53,721 nt of DNA from contig NZ_BBUY01000006.1 of the NCBI RefSeq assembly GCF_001590865.1, positions 298,379 through 352,099 of the forward strand, read 5' to 3'. The DNA comes from Streptomyces sp. NBRC 110611 (GTDB taxonomy: Bacteria > Actinomycetota > Actinomycetes > Streptomycetales > Streptomycetaceae). The notes beneath the pieces are model-generated. The model was given only the letters and a program-made list of their open reading frames with translations. It was not told the DNA's origin and made no database searches. This document shows, in pieces, positions 16,425 to 25,242 of the stretch; the first letter of the stretch is position 1; every line of letters starts with the position of its first letter. Made by a program: the position numbers and the translations under genes.

Positions 16425-17885
16425 TCACTGCCGGCGTATGCGGCGCCGCTCCAGCAGCAGCCCGACCGCCAGCACCACCACGGCCGCGACCACCGACAGC
16501 ACCATCTGCTTGCGCCCGTTCGGGTCGTAGAACATATAGCCCACGACGAAGACGATCAGCCCGATGGTCGCGTACGTCAGCCACGGGTACAGCCACATCC
16601 GCACCGTCAGCCGCTCCGGCGTCTCCCGCTCCAGCGTGCGGCGCATCCGCAGCTGCGAGAAGCAGATGACCAGCCACACGAAGAGCGCCACCGCGCCCGA
16701 GGAGTTCAGCAGGAACTGGAAGACGGTGTCCTTCGAGGTGTAGCTGAAGATCGTCGCGATGAAGCCGAAGGCGACCGACGCCCAGATCGCGACCGCCGGC
16801 ACCCCGCCCTTGTTGACGGTGGCGAACGACTTCGGCGCGTCGCCGCGCTCACCGAGCGAGAACGCCATCCGGGAGGCCGTGTAGAGCCCGGAGTTCAGAC
16901 AGGACAGCACCGCGGTCAGCACCACGATGTCCATCACCGTGCCCGCGTACGGGATGTCCAGCGACTTCAGCACCGCCACGTACGGGCTCTTGAGCACCTC
17001 CTCGTCGTGCCACGGCAGCAGCGTCACGATCACCGCGATCGAGCCGATGTAGAACAGCGCGATCCGCCAGATGACGCTGTTCACGGCCTTGCGGACGGCC
17101 TGCACCGGGTTCGGCGACTCGCCCGCCGCCAGGGTCACGATCTCGCTGCCCATGAAGGAGAAGACCACCAGCAGCATTCCGGAGAGGATCGCGCCCGGCC
17201 CGTTCGGCAGGAAGCCGCCCTCCCCGGTCAGATTGCTCAGCCCCACCGCGTGGTCACCGGGCGGCAGCCCGAAGATCGCCAGCGCGCCGATCACGAGGAA
17301 CACCACGATCGCGACGACCTTGACCCCGGCGAACCAGAACTCGAACTCACCGAACGAGCCGACCGAGACCAGATTGGTGCCGGTCAGCACCACCATCACC
17401 AGCAGCGCCCAGGCCCACTGCGGGACGGCCGGGACCCAGCCGGTCAGGATCGCGCCGGCCGCGGTCGCCTCGACCGCCAGCACCACCGACCAGAAGAACC
17501 AGTACAGCCAGCCGATGGTGAAGCCCGCCCAGCGGCCCAGCGCCCGGTCCGCGTACGCGGAGAACGAGCCCGAGGCGGGGGAGGCCGCGGCCATCTCGCC
17601 CAGCATCCGCATCACCAGGACGACCAGCAGCCCGGTCAGCATGTACGAGAGCAGAATGCCCGGCCCGGCTGCCGCGATACCGGCCCCGGAGCCCACGAAC
17701 AGTCCGGCGCCGATGACACCGCCGATCGCGATCATCGACAGATGGCGGTTCTTCAGACCCGCCTGCAGCCCGTCCGGCGACTGCCCTCCCGCTGGTCCGT
17801 GGCCGGGATCGCCGGTCACGGGGGCCGCCGGGGTGGTGAGGGTACCCCTCGCTCCGTGGGAGCTCGGGGGATGGTGCGCACCCAT
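16425..17885 (-). CDS. APC-superfamily amino acid permease 3
   Basis: A 486-residue permease of the same AAT type as the two upstream genes (LKNRHLSMIAIGGVIGAGLF, GEMAAASPASGSFSAYADR, FGEFEFWFAGVKV). Its TM8 segment differs (SGLYTASRMAFSLGERG in place of NANIYGSSRMAFSL), which places it closer to the GABA/lysine-permease branch, though this is inference. ATG at 17885 is chosen over GTG 17891 because AAAGGA at 17894-17899 sits 8 bases before the ATG but only 2 before the GTG. Confidence 0.9.
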   Translation of the reverse strand: MGAHHPPSSHGARGTLTTPAAPVTGDPGHGPAGGQSPDGLQAGLKNRHLSMIAIGGVIGAGLFVGSGAGIAAAGPGILLSYMLTGLLVVLVMRMLGEMAAASPASGSFSAYADRALGRWAGFTIGWLYWFFWSVVLAVEATAAGAILTGWVPAVPQWAWALLVMVVLTGTNLVSVGSFGEFEFWFAGVKVVAIVVFLVIGALAIFGLPPGDHAVGLSNLTGEGGFLPNGPGAILSGMLLVVFSFMGSEIVTLAAGESPNPVQAVRKAVNSVIWRIALFYIGSIAVIVTLLPWHDEEVLKSPYVAVLKSLDIPYAGTVMDIVVLTAVLSCLNSGLYTASRMAFSLGERGDAPKSFATVNKGGVPAVAIWASVAFGFIATIFSYTSKDTVFQFLLNSSGAVALFVWLVICFSQLRMRRTLERETPERLTVRMWLYPWLTYATIGLIVFVVGYMFYDPNGRKQMVLSVVAAVVVLAVGLLLERRRIRRQ

Positions 17886-18039
17886 GTGCACCGTCCTTTG
17901 TGGTTCGCGGATGGAACTCCCGCATTAGAACTGCGTCAACATGCGGATCGGAAGGGTCCGAATCCGGATCGTTGTGCGAATCACTGGGCGGGTGCCCTCC
18001 TGGCATACGTATGGAAGGCGGGGCGTGCGGATCCGTGCA

Positions 18040-18083
18040 CAGAACGTGGGCAGAACGTGGGCAGGACGGGGGCAGGACGGGGG
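18040..18083. repeat. Four tandem 11-bp units upstream of rpiB
   Basis: CAGAACGTGGG occurs twice (18040-18050, 18051-18061) and CAGGACGGGGG twice (18062-18072, 18073-18083). The array ends 48 bases before the rpiB ATG. One unit per helical turn fits an operator for an OmpR/PhoB-fold or SARP activator. This is inference. Confidence 0.6.
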
Positions 18084-18130
18084 CCGACCCGGCGGCGCCG
18101 GTCCGGCGAGTGCCATGTCACACTCATGCC

Positions 18131-18616
<486 letters not shown>

Positions 18617-18647
18617 CCGCCCGCCCCCCCGCCGCAGTCGCCGCCCG

Positions 18648-18668
18648 CCTCCCCGGTCGCCGGGGAGG
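18648..18668 (+). terminator. Small hairpin after rpiB
   Basis: Nine-base arms CCTCCCCGG and CCGGGGAGG with a 3-base loop, 32 bases after the rpiB stop. Partial termination before the glycosylase gene is plausible. Confidence 0.5.
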
Positions 18669-18722
18669 GGGCCCCTGCTCCTCGAAGAGCTTGGGTGAGG
18701 GCGTACCCACTGGAGAACACCG

Positions 18723-19544
18723 ATGCCCGAGGGCCACACCATCCACCGCCTCGCCGCGGACTACGCCCAGCACTTCCAGGGGCGGACGGTGCGCGTCAGC
18801 AGCCCGCAGGGCAAGTTCTCCGACGGGGCCGCCCTCCTCGACCACCAGGTGCTGGCCCACACCGAGGCCCACGGCAAACACCTCTTCCTCGGCTTCGGCC
18901 CCGACCGGTGGGTCCACATCCACCTCGGTCTTTTCGGTAAGCTCGGTTTCGGCGGCGCCCCGGCCCCGCCCCCCACCGACACCGTGCGGCTGCGGATCAC
19001 CGGCCCCACCGCACACGCCGACCTCCGCGGCCCCACCACCTGCGCACTGATCACCGACGCCGAGAAGCAGGCCATACACGACCGGCTCGGCCCCGACCCG
19101 CTGCGCCCCCAGGACGACGGCACCCGCGCCTGGCAGCGGATCTCCCGCAGCCGTACCACGATCGCGGCCCTGCTGCTCGACCAGAAGATCATCGCCGGGG
19201 TCGGCAACGTCTACCGCGCCGAGGTCCTCTTCCGGCACGGCATCGACCCCTACCTCCCCGGCCGCGACCTCACCCGCGCCGCCTGGGACGCCGTCTGGGC
19301 CGACCTGGTGTTCCTGATGGCCGAGGGCGTCCGCCACAACCGCATCGACACCGTACGGCCCGAGCACCTGCCCGAGGCCATGGGCCGCCCGCCCCGGGTC
19401 GACGACCACGGCGGCGAGGTCTACGTCTACCGCCGCGCCCAGCAGGACTGCCATATCTGCGGCAGCGAGATCCGCACCGCCGGCCTGGCCGCCCGCAACC
19501 TCTTCTGGTGCCCCGGCTGCCAGCCGGCCACCGGCGGACGCTGA
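18723..19544 (+). CDS. nei: Fpg/Nei-family DNA glycosylase (endonuclease VIII type)
   Basis: A base-excision repair enzyme that removes oxidised bases and cuts by beta,delta-elimination. The 273-residue protein begins MPEGHTIHRLA, giving the catalytic Pro2 and Glu3 and the Nei-type fourth residue. The helix-two-turn-helix is in LLLDQKIIAGVGNVYRAEVL (about residues 149-168), and the zinc finger is intact (C243-x2-C246 and C263-x2-C266). Actinomycetes carry several Nei and Fpg paralogues, and this resembles mycobacterial Nei1. GGAG lies about 10 bases before the ATG. Confidence 0.92.
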   Translation: MPEGHTIHRLAADYAQHFQGRTVRVSSPQGKFSDGAALLDHQVLAHTEAHGKHLFLGFGPDRWVHIHLGLFGKLGFGGAPAPPPTDTVRLRITGPTAHADLRGPTTCALITDAEKQAIHDRLGPDPLRPQDDGTRAWQRISRSRTTIAALLLDQKIIAGVGNVYRAEVLFRHGIDPYLPGRDLTRAAWDAVWADLVFLMAEGVRHNRIDTVRPEHLPEAMGRPPRVDDHGGEVYVYRRAQQDCHICGSEIRTAGLAARNLFWCPGCQPATGGR

Positions 19545-19588
19545 CCCCGGGCCCGGCCCCGGGCCCGGTCCCGGCGTATCCGTACGCA

Positions 19589-19654
19589 GATACCACCACT
19601 CGCGTACGCCGTTATCACCACTCGCGTACGCCGCTACCGCCACTCGCGTACGCC
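19589..19654. repeat. Three tandem 22-bp repeats upstream of the RsbU-like gene
   Basis: Units 19589-19610, 19611-19632 and 19633-19654 share the 13-base end ACTCGCGTACGCC exactly and vary slightly in their first nine bases. An inverted repeat GCGTA-N4-TACGC (19574-19587) lies just before them. The array ends 110 bases before the phosphatase ATG. The 22-bp period is two helical turns, so bound proteins would line up on one DNA face. Confidence 0.75.
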
Positions 19655-19764
19655 GTCCCCGCCGCCCGCGCTCCCTCGTGCCGAACGAGGATTCCCGGCA
19701 ATTGGCCGCTGCGTCGTGCGGCGAATCGACGCACCGCCGAACGGGTGGATAAGGTCCCAGAGCG

Positions 19765-20910
19765 ATGGCAAACGGCCCGGGAACGGAAACCCTGACGGCC
19801 CGGGTGCACAAAGGTCTGCACCGGGCCCGCGTCGGCGTGCGCAAGGCCGGGGTCGACTACTTCCGCGGCGAGGGCTCCGACCGGCTCGCGCTGGCCGCCC
19901 TGCTGATCGCGATCGCCGTGATCGCCGCGGGCACCCTCTGGCGCCCCGAATGGTTCGCCCCCGCCGCCCTCGTCCTCCCCGTGATCGCCGGCGGTCTGCT
20001 GCTGCGCCCGGCCAACCTCCTCGTCCTCTACGGCGCCTCGGCCACCGCCCTGGTCGTCGAATCCGCGCTCTTCGGCCCGTACGAGGACGGGCCCGAACGG
20101 ATCACCCCGGGCACCGTCCTGGTCGTCGCCGCCGTCGGGTTCTTCGGCCTGCTCATCGCACAGTTCCGCAGCCGCGTCGGGGTGCCCTGGCGGCGCGGCG
20201 GCACCATGCTCTTCGACCTGCGGGAACGCATCCGCGTCCAGAGCAAGCTCCCCAGGCTGCCCAAGGGCTGGCACCACGAGATGGCGCTGCGCCCGGCCGG
20301 CGGGCAGTCCTTCTCCGGTGACTTCGTCGTCGCCTCCCGCACCCACGGGGGCGACATCCTCGAAGTCGTGCTCACCGATGTCTCCGGCAAGGGCATGGAC
20401 GCCGCCTCACGGGCCCTGCTGCTGTCCGGCGCCTTCGGCGGCCTGCTCGGCTCCCTCCCGCCGCACGGCTTCCTCCCCGCCGCCAACGGCTACCTCCTGC
20501 GCCAGGACTGGGACGAGGGTTTCGCCACCTCCATCCACCTCGTCCTCGACCTGGAATCCGGCGACTACGAACTGTTCTCCGCGGGCCATCTGCCGGCCCT
20601 CCAGCTCAGCGCGGGCAGCGGCCGCTGGGAGGAGAAGCCGGGCGAGGGCCCGCTCCTCGGTGTCTACGACGGCGCCCAGTTCGACCCCGTCAAGGGCACC
20701 CTGCGCCCCGGCGACGTCCTGATGCTCTTCACCGACGGCCTGGTCGAGGCCGCCGACCGCGATATCGCCGAGGGCATCGACCGGCTCACCGGCGAGGCCG
20801 ACCGCTATGTCGCCGGCGGCTTCGCCGGCGCCGCCTGGCATCTGATCGAGGCCGTCGCCAAGGACGTCAACGACGACCGGGCCCTCCTCCTCATCTGCCG
20901 CGACGCCTGA
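19765..20910 (+). CDS. Membrane-anchored PP2C (RsbU/SpoIIE) serine phosphatase
   Basis: The 381-residue protein has about three or four N-terminal membrane helices (residues about 40-135) and a cytoplasmic SpoIIE/RsbU phosphatase domain (about 165-380). Metal-site motifs are present: SGDFVVAS, VLTDVSGKGMDAA, SAGHLPALQLS, GDVLMLFTDGLVEA and the final DDRALLLI. Such enzymes dephosphorylate anti-anti-sigma factors to release sigma factors. No sensor PAS or GAF domain is visible, so any signal should enter through the membrane part. No anti-sigma or anti-anti-sigma gene is adjacent. Three 22-bp repeats lie upstream. Confidence 0.9.
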   Translation: MANGPGTETLTARVHKGLHRARVGVRKAGVDYFRGEGSDRLALAALLIAIAVIAAGTLWRPEWFAPAALVLPVIAGGLLLRPANLLVLYGASATALVVESALFGPYEDGPERITPGTVLVVAAVGFFGLLIAQFRSRVGVPWRRGGTMLFDLRERIRVQSKLPRLPKGWHHEMALRPAGGQSFSGDFVVASRTHGGDILEVVLTDVSGKGMDAASRALLLSGAFGGLLGSLPPHGFLPAANGYLLRQDWDEGFATSIHLVLDLESGDYELFSAGHLPALQLSAGSGRWEEKPGEGPLLGVYDGAQFDPVKGTLRPGDVLMLFTDGLVEAADRDIAEGIDRLTGEADRYVAGGFAGAAWHLIEAVAKDVNDDRALLLICRDA

Positions 20911-20932
20911 GCGCGACGCCCGGGAGGACCCC

Positions 20933-22156
20933 TCAGGCGGCGGTCCGGGCGCGGGCGCGGGCCGCGTCGGCCGGGTCCTCGCGGAAGGCCCAGGCCATCG
21001 TCGGCTCCATGGCGAAGCGCAGGGCACGGCGGACGGGCGGGGTGCACAGGCCCGTCACGATCAGCGCGGCGACGAGCGTGACCGTGACCTCACCGACGGG
21101 CGTATGCGGCCAGGCGTAGTCGTCGAACCAGCCCCAGAAGCGGGAGCCCTTCGCCAGGAAGCCGTGCAGGAGGTAGCCGTACAGCGTCCCGGCGCCCAGC
21201 ACCGTGAACCACGTCCGCCGCGTCGGCACCCAGGCGAAGAAGCAGGCCGCGAGCACGAGGGAGCAGCCGAGGAGGGCCACGGTCATCACCGCGCCGATCC
21301 ACCAGGTGGTGCCCAGTTCCTGCGCGCTGTCGCGGTGGTAGAACCACGCCGAGGCCATCCGCGGCGCCGCCCAGTAGGCCGTCACCAGCGCGGCCGCGAA
21401 GACCGGCAACGCGGCGATCCGCACCCACCGCCGCCGCACCAGCGCGAAGTGTTCCGGCCGCAGCGAGAGCCCCAGTACGAAGAACGGGAGGAACTGCAGG
21501 ACGCGCTGGAGGTCGAGATCGTCGCCGATCTCCGGGCTGACGGACGCGAGCACGGCGATGGCCACGGCGAGCGGAACCGGCCGGCGGACGATCTTCCACA
21601 GCGGGGCGGTCAGCCGCCACACGAAGAGCGCCACCAGGAACCACGTCAGGTACCACGGATCGAGCAGGCTGATGGGGTGCCCGGGATCGTCGTCCGCCCA
21701 GCGCTTGAAGACGGCGTAGGCCGTCTCGAACAGGACATAGGGGACCGCGATCCCGGTGATCAGCCGCTGCAGCCGGTCCCTGCGCAGGTCGAAGCTGCGC
21801 GAGAAGTAGCCGGAGATGATGATGAACGCCGGCATGTGGAAGGCGTAGACGGTCATATAGAGCGCCTTGGCGGTCCGGCTGCCGTCGGTCAGCGGCTCCC
21901 ATGCGTGTCCCATCGCCACCAGCACGATGGCCAGGTACTTCGCGTTGTCGAAGAAAGCGTGACGGTCGCCGGAACCGGCCGTCGGCGCCGAGGCGGCCGC
22001 GTGCGCATCACCGTACGCCCGCGGCGTGGGCTCCGCCGGGCCCGTACCAGGCGCCTCCCGGGGAGGGGGGAGATCACTTTGTGGCGTGGGGGGAGCGGGA
22101 AACATCTGAGGCACGATAGTGGCGCCCGGTGAGTGCGTAAAACCGCCTCCGGGCAT
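20933..22156 (-). CDS. Acyltransferase family 3 membrane protein
   Basis: The 407-residue protein has a proline-rich N terminus and then FFDNAKYLAIVLVAMGHAWE, the family 3 pattern with the proposed catalytic histidine in the first helix, followed by YAFHMPAFIIISGYFSRSF. About ten membrane segments are expected. It resembles fucose-4-O-acetylase-like proteins that O-acetylate surface sugars; the substrate is unknown. ATG at 22156 has GAGGA about 9 bases upstream; a later ATG at 22105 lacks a ribosome site. It converges with the phosphatase gene, leaving a 22-base gap. Confidence 0.85.
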   Translation of the reverse strand: MPGGGFTHSPGATIVPQMFPAPPTPQSDLPPPREAPGTGPAEPTPRAYGDAHAAASAPTAGSGDRHAFFDNAKYLAIVLVAMGHAWEPLTDGSRTAKALYMTVYAFHMPAFIIISGYFSRSFDLRRDRLQRLITGIAVPYVLFETAYAVFKRWADDDPGHPISLLDPWYLTWFLVALFVWRLTAPLWKIVRRPVPLAVAIAVLASVSPEIGDDLDLQRVLQFLPFFVLGLSLRPEHFALVRRRWVRIAALPVFAAALVTAYWAAPRMASAWFYHRDSAQELGTTWWIGAVMTVALLGCSLVLAACFFAWVPTRRTWFTVLGAGTLYGYLLHGFLAKGSRFWGWFDDYAWPHTPVGEVTVTLVAALIVTGLCTPPVRRALRFAMEPTMAWAFREDPADAARARARTAA

Positions 22157-22425
22157 TCCCTATTTCCTCACCCCCACCGTCCGCTTTAGCGCACTTCATG
22201 CACTCAAAAGGGGTTATGCCTCCCGCAGATGACGCGGGCAGAATGCACCTATTGGTGCCCCGCCGGGGCGCCGTGGCCGCCGCGGCCGGAAACGGGCGAA
22301 GCGTTGGCCGATGATTCGTCACCGGCCTGCGGTGGGCATGAAGTTGGTGGCACGATGGTGCCGGGGGGTGTGCGCGGCATGCTCCCGGGGCCGGTGAGGC
22401 GTTCCGACCGAGGGTGTGATCAGTT

Positions 22426-22620
22426 GTGGCTCTGTCGCTGTCAGTTGTACTGCTGTTGGGGATCATCCTGGTCGTGTTGATCAGGGGTAAGTCGATCAAG
22501 GCGGGCCCCGCGATCGTCGCCATACTGTTCGGCTTCTTCCTGGCCTCCACGGGCATGGCGCCGGCCATCAACAGATTCTTCAACTCGGTGGCGAACACCA
22601 TCAATCACATCTCGTTCTAG
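22426..22620 (+). CDS. Small conserved-type membrane protein (64 residues)
   Basis: GTG at 22426 is preceded by GAGGGTGTG. The product is MALSLSVVLLLGIILVVLIR (TM1), a short basic GKSIKAGP turn, and a second hydrophobic stretch AIVAILFGFFLASTGMAP, ending in a polar tail NRFFNSVANTINHISF. Two membrane helices in a hairpin are likely. Similar small proteins are familiar from streptomycete genomes near the tig-clp region, but no function is known to me. It stands alone between the acyltransferase and the tRNA genes. Confidence 0.75.
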   Translation: MALSLSVVLLLGIILVVLIRGKSIKAGPAIVAILFGFFLASTGMAPAINRFFNSVANTINHISF

Positions 22621-22829
22621 GTGCCTCGCCTCCCGGGCGTCAACCGCCTTCCCGGTGCCGCCTGACGGGCCCGGGCGGGCCGCGCCGGGCGAATGCGTCA
22701 ACTCCCCTTTCGCAAGGGAAAAGCCGGAGTGGACTTTCGGCGGCGCGATATCCGGTGAACCTTTTCAGTGATAGCCGCGGCGAGCGGAAATGGCGCGCGC
22801 GGAAAAGACTCCACGTGCGGAAAAGGCTC

Positions 22830-22879
22830 AAAGACTCAGGGCCGGACCGTGGAGTTCCACGATCCGGCCCTGAGTCTTT
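22830..22879. terminator. Long hairpin after tRNA-Gly
   Basis: Perfect 17-base arms (22830-22846 and 22863-22879) enclose a loop that itself forms GTGGA/TCCAC pairs. It begins 5 bases beyond the tRNA-Gly 3' end on the minus strand and ends the arms with AAA/TTT, so it can work in both directions (also for the 64-residue protein gene). Confidence 0.85.
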
Positions 22880-22883
22880 CCGG

Positions 22884-22954
22884 AGCGGGCGACGGGAATC
22901 GAACCCGCGTAGCTAGTTTGGAAGACTAGGGCTCTACCATTGAGCTACGCCCGC
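22884..22954 (-). tRNA. tRNA-Gly (anticodon TCC)
   Basis: A 71-base cloverleaf: acceptor GCGGGCG/CGCCCGC, D arm GCTCAATGGTAGAGC, anticodon stem CTAGT/ACTAG with loop CTTCCAA (anticodon TCC at 22920-22922), and T arm CGGGTTCGATTCCCG. The discriminator base is T. CCA is not encoded, so it must be added afterwards. It reads GGA codons. Confidence 0.98.
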
Positions 22955-22989
22955 AGACGCCGCAGGTCGGGGACCTCGGCACGCAGTGC

Positions 22990-22995
22990 ATCCTA
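22990..22995 (-). promoter_or_regulatory. Candidate -10 element of tRNA-Gly
   Basis: TAGGAT on the minus strand, with a predicted start about 29 bases before the mature tRNA 5' end. No convincing -35 was seen. Confidence 0.4.
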
Positions 22996-23143
22996 GCGGG
23001 TCATCACGGTGTCCCGCACACCCCATCCCGCACGGCTCCCCTATGCCCCGTCTTGTACGCCGTTGCGTGCTCCGCCCACACCGGGCGTTCCGATATCCGG
23101 CAGCCGTACCGCCTGCGGCCATGTACCCTACGTGTCGCACCGA

Positions 23144-23220
23144 CGGGGTGTGGCGCAGCTTGGTAGCGCGTCCGCTTTGGGAGCGGAAGGCCGTGGGTTC
23201 AAATCCCGCCACCCCGACCA
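23144..23220 (+). tRNA. tRNA-Pro (anticodon TGG)
   Basis: A 77-base tRNA including encoded CCA. Acceptor CGGGGTG/CACCCCG, D arm GGCGCAGCTTGGTAGCGC, anticodon stem TCCGC/GCGGA with loop TTTGGGA (anticodon TGG at 23178-23180), T arm GTGGGTTCAAATCCCGC and discriminator A. A TACCCT at 23124-23129 may be its -10. It reads CCA and related proline codons. Confidence 0.98.
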
Positions 23221-23532
23221 GCAGGTTCAGCCCGGCAGCAGCCGGGCTTCCTCCCGCCCGGGCCCGTACCGCCCGAAAGACGCACCGCCCGAAAAGGCGC
23301 ATGGCCCGGAAGGGCCGCCGGGGCGCCCGTCGCGGCCGCCGGGGCGTTCAAGGTCACGTTGTCGGTGCCATCCTCCGTGCGGTTACTATGCAAGCTGCGT
23401 GTCCGTGTGTCTGTGTGTCTGCGTACCGGACGCGATCGGCCGGGCCCGGTACAGCCGGGTGCTGGTGGATCTCAACACCACGACAGCAGCGACAAGCAGA
23501 ACCCCAGAAGTCAGCCCCAAGGAGACCGAACC
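23221..23532. other. Intergenic region tRNA-Pro / tig (312 bases)
   Basis: Holds the tRNA-Pro terminator, a candidate tig -10 (TACTAT at 23384-23389, with TTGTCG at 23359-23364 but a long 19-base spacer) and a GT-rich leader with two adjacent TGTGTCTG copies near 23410. No gene seen. Confidence 0.5.
23230..23247 (+). terminator. tRNA-Pro terminator
   Basis: GCCCGGC-AGCA-GCCGGGC followed by TTCCTCC, 9 bases after the CCA end. Confidence 0.75.
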
Positions 23533-24912
23533 GTGAAGAGCGCCGTGGAGACCCTGAACCCGACTCGGGTTCGGCTCACTGTCGAGGTGCCCTTCGAGGA
23601 GCTCAAGCCCAGCCTCGACGCGGCGTACAAGAAGATCAACCAGCAGGTCACGGTGCCCGGCTTCCGCAAGGGCAAGATCCCGGCCCGGGTCATCGACCAG
23701 CGGTTCGGCCGCGGTGCGGTGCTGGAGGAGGCCGTCAACGACGCGCTCCCGAAGTTCTACACCGAAGCGGTCAACGAGGGTGAGCTGAACGTCCTCGGCC
23801 AGCCCGAGGTCGACATCACCGAGCTCAAGGACAACGAGCTGCTGGCCTTCACCGCCGAGGTGGACATCCGCCCGGCCCTGGAGATCCCGGACTACTCCGG
23901 TATCGAGGTCGAGGTCGACGCCGTCGAGGTGTCGGACGAGGACGTCGAGAAGTCCGTCGAGCAGCTGCGTGAGCGCTTCGCCTCCACCAGCCCGGTCGAG
24001 CGCGCCGCCCAGGACGGCGACGTCGTGACGATCGACCTGGAGGCCAAGGTCGAGGGCGAGGTCCTCGAGGACGGCGTCGCCCAGGACGTCAGCTACACCA
24101 TCGGCTCCGGCGAGCTGCTCGACGGCATCGACGACGCGGTCAAGGGCCTGGAGAAGGACGGCAGCGCCACCTTCACCTCCGAGCTCAAGGGCGGCTCCGC
24201 CCAGGGCAAGGAGGCCGAGGTCACCGTCAAGGTCACCGAGGTCAAGGTCCGCGAACTGCCCGAGCTGGACGACGACTTCGCGCAGCTGGCCAGTGAGTTC
24301 GACACCCTCGAGGAGCTCAAGGCGGACAGCCGCAAGCGCCTCGAGCAGATGAAGAAGTACGACCAGGCCACCCAGGCGCAGGAGAAGGTCCTGGACGAGC
24401 TGCTCAAGCTCGTCGAGGTGCCGATGCCGGAGAAGCTGCTCGCGGACGAGATCCAGACCCGCAAGCACAACCTGGAGCACCACCAGCTCGGCCAGATGGG
24501 TCTCGACCTCGCGAAGTACCTGGAGATCCAGGGCAAGACCGAGGAGGAGTTCGACGCCGAGACCAAGGAGCAGGCCGAGAAGGGCATCAAGACCCAGTTC
24601 ATCCTCGACGAGCTGGTCAACAAGGAGAAGCTGAACGTCAGCCAGGAGGAGCTCACCGAGCACCTCATGCGCCGCGCGCAGTCCTCCGGTATGTCCCCCG
24701 ACCAGTTCGCCCAGGCCGTCGTCGAGGGCGGCCAGGTGCCGATGCTCGTCGGTGAGGTCGCCCGCGGCAAGGCCCTCGCGGTGGTCGTCGAGGCCGCCAC
24801 GGTCAAGGACACCAGCGGCGAGGTCGTCGACATGTCCGACGAGGACGAGACCGAGGCCGCCAAGGCCGAGGGCGCGGACGAGAAGGCCGCCGAGGAGAAG
24901 ACCGAGGCCTGA
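23533..24912 (+). CDS. tig: Trigger factor (ribosome-associated chaperone and prolyl isomerase)
   Basis: Binds nascent chains at the ribosome exit tunnel. The 459-residue protein has the ribosome-docking signature GFRKGKIP at residues 43-50, a central FKBP-like domain (about 155-240, AAQDGDVVTIDLEAKVEGE then FTSELKGGSAQGKEAEVTVK) and the long helical chaperone domain. The C terminus is an acidic and alanine-rich tail typical of actinomycetes. GTG at 23533 has AAGGAGA at 23519-23525. It leads the tig-clpP1-clpP2-clpX cluster. Confidence 0.97.
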   Translation: MKSAVETLNPTRVRLTVEVPFEELKPSLDAAYKKINQQVTVPGFRKGKIPARVIDQRFGRGAVLEEAVNDALPKFYTEAVNEGELNVLGQPEVDITELKDNELLAFTAEVDIRPALEIPDYSGIEVEVDAVEVSDEDVEKSVEQLRERFASTSPVERAAQDGDVVTIDLEAKVEGEVLEDGVAQDVSYTIGSGELLDGIDDAVKGLEKDGSATFTSELKGGSAQGKEAEVTVKVTEVKVRELPELDDDFAQLASEFDTLEELKADSRKRLEQMKKYDQATQAQEKVLDELLKLVEVPMPEKLLADEIQTRKHNLEHHQLGQMGLDLAKYLEIQGKTEEEFDAETKEQAEKGIKTQFILDELVNKEKLNVSQEELTEHLMRRAQSSGMSPDQFAQAVVEGGQVPMLVGEVARGKALAVVVEAATVKDTSGEVVDMSDEDETEAAKAEGADEKAAEEKTEA

Positions 24913-24951
24913 TGGGCCCGGCTGTCCGGCGCCCCGCGCAGCACGACTGAT

Positions 24952-24991
24952 CACGGGCCCGAACGCGCACCTTCGCGCGATCGGGCCCGTG
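24952..24991 (+). terminator. tig terminator
   Basis: Eleven-base arms CACGGGCCCGA (24952-24962) and TCGGGCCCGTG (24981-24991), with a further CGCG/CGCG stem inside. Confidence 0.75.
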
Positions 24992-25060
24992 TGTCGTACC
25001 GTGCCGGATCCGGGTTCGGCGGCGGTCCGCCCCGGATGCCGTATCCGACCGGTGAGCCTG

Positions 25061-25074
25061 CGCTCACAGCGAAC
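25061..25074 (-). promoter_or_regulatory. ClgR-like box upstream of clpP1
   Basis: On the minus strand GTTCGC-TGTGA-GCG fits the GTTCGC-N5-GCG element described for ClgR, the activator of clpP1P2, clpC and lon in Streptomyces. It is about 170 bases before the clpP1 GTG. It overlaps a perfect inverted repeat GTGAGC-N4-GCTCAC. Confidence 0.55.
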
Positions 25075-25242
25075 AGTTATCGATGTGGGATGGCGTTGTC
25101 CTACCTGCGCGTTAGGGTCCGTAGATACGGGAGCAGGGGAGTCCCCGGAACCGCGCCCGGGCGGGATGCGGCGGCGGTCCCCACGCCCCAGAAGACGACG
25201 CTGAGACGGCCCTGGCCGTCCGATCAACGAGCAGGTGGACAC

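Larger units (their letters stand above)
24913..25242. other. Intergenic region tig / clpP1 (330 bases)
   Basis: Holds the tig terminator (24952-24991), a ClgR-like box (25061-25074) inside a GTGAGC-N4-GCTCAC inverted repeat (25053-25068), and the clpP1 promoter and leader. No gene seen. Confidence 0.6.

Noticed and set aside
19545..19570. GC-rich CCCCGGGCCCGG tandem copies as a regulatory repeat
   Set aside because: Too low in complexity; more simply part of a terminator-like structure after the glycosylase gene.
22074..22604. Minus-strand frame of 176 codons covering the 64-residue membrane protein gene
   Set aside because: No ribosome site and no recognisable fold; the plus-strand gene has a good site and clear membrane helices.
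23401..23425. TGTGTCTG direct repeats in the tig leader as an operator
   Set aside because: Only two short copies within a generally GT-rich stretch; not above chance by eye.
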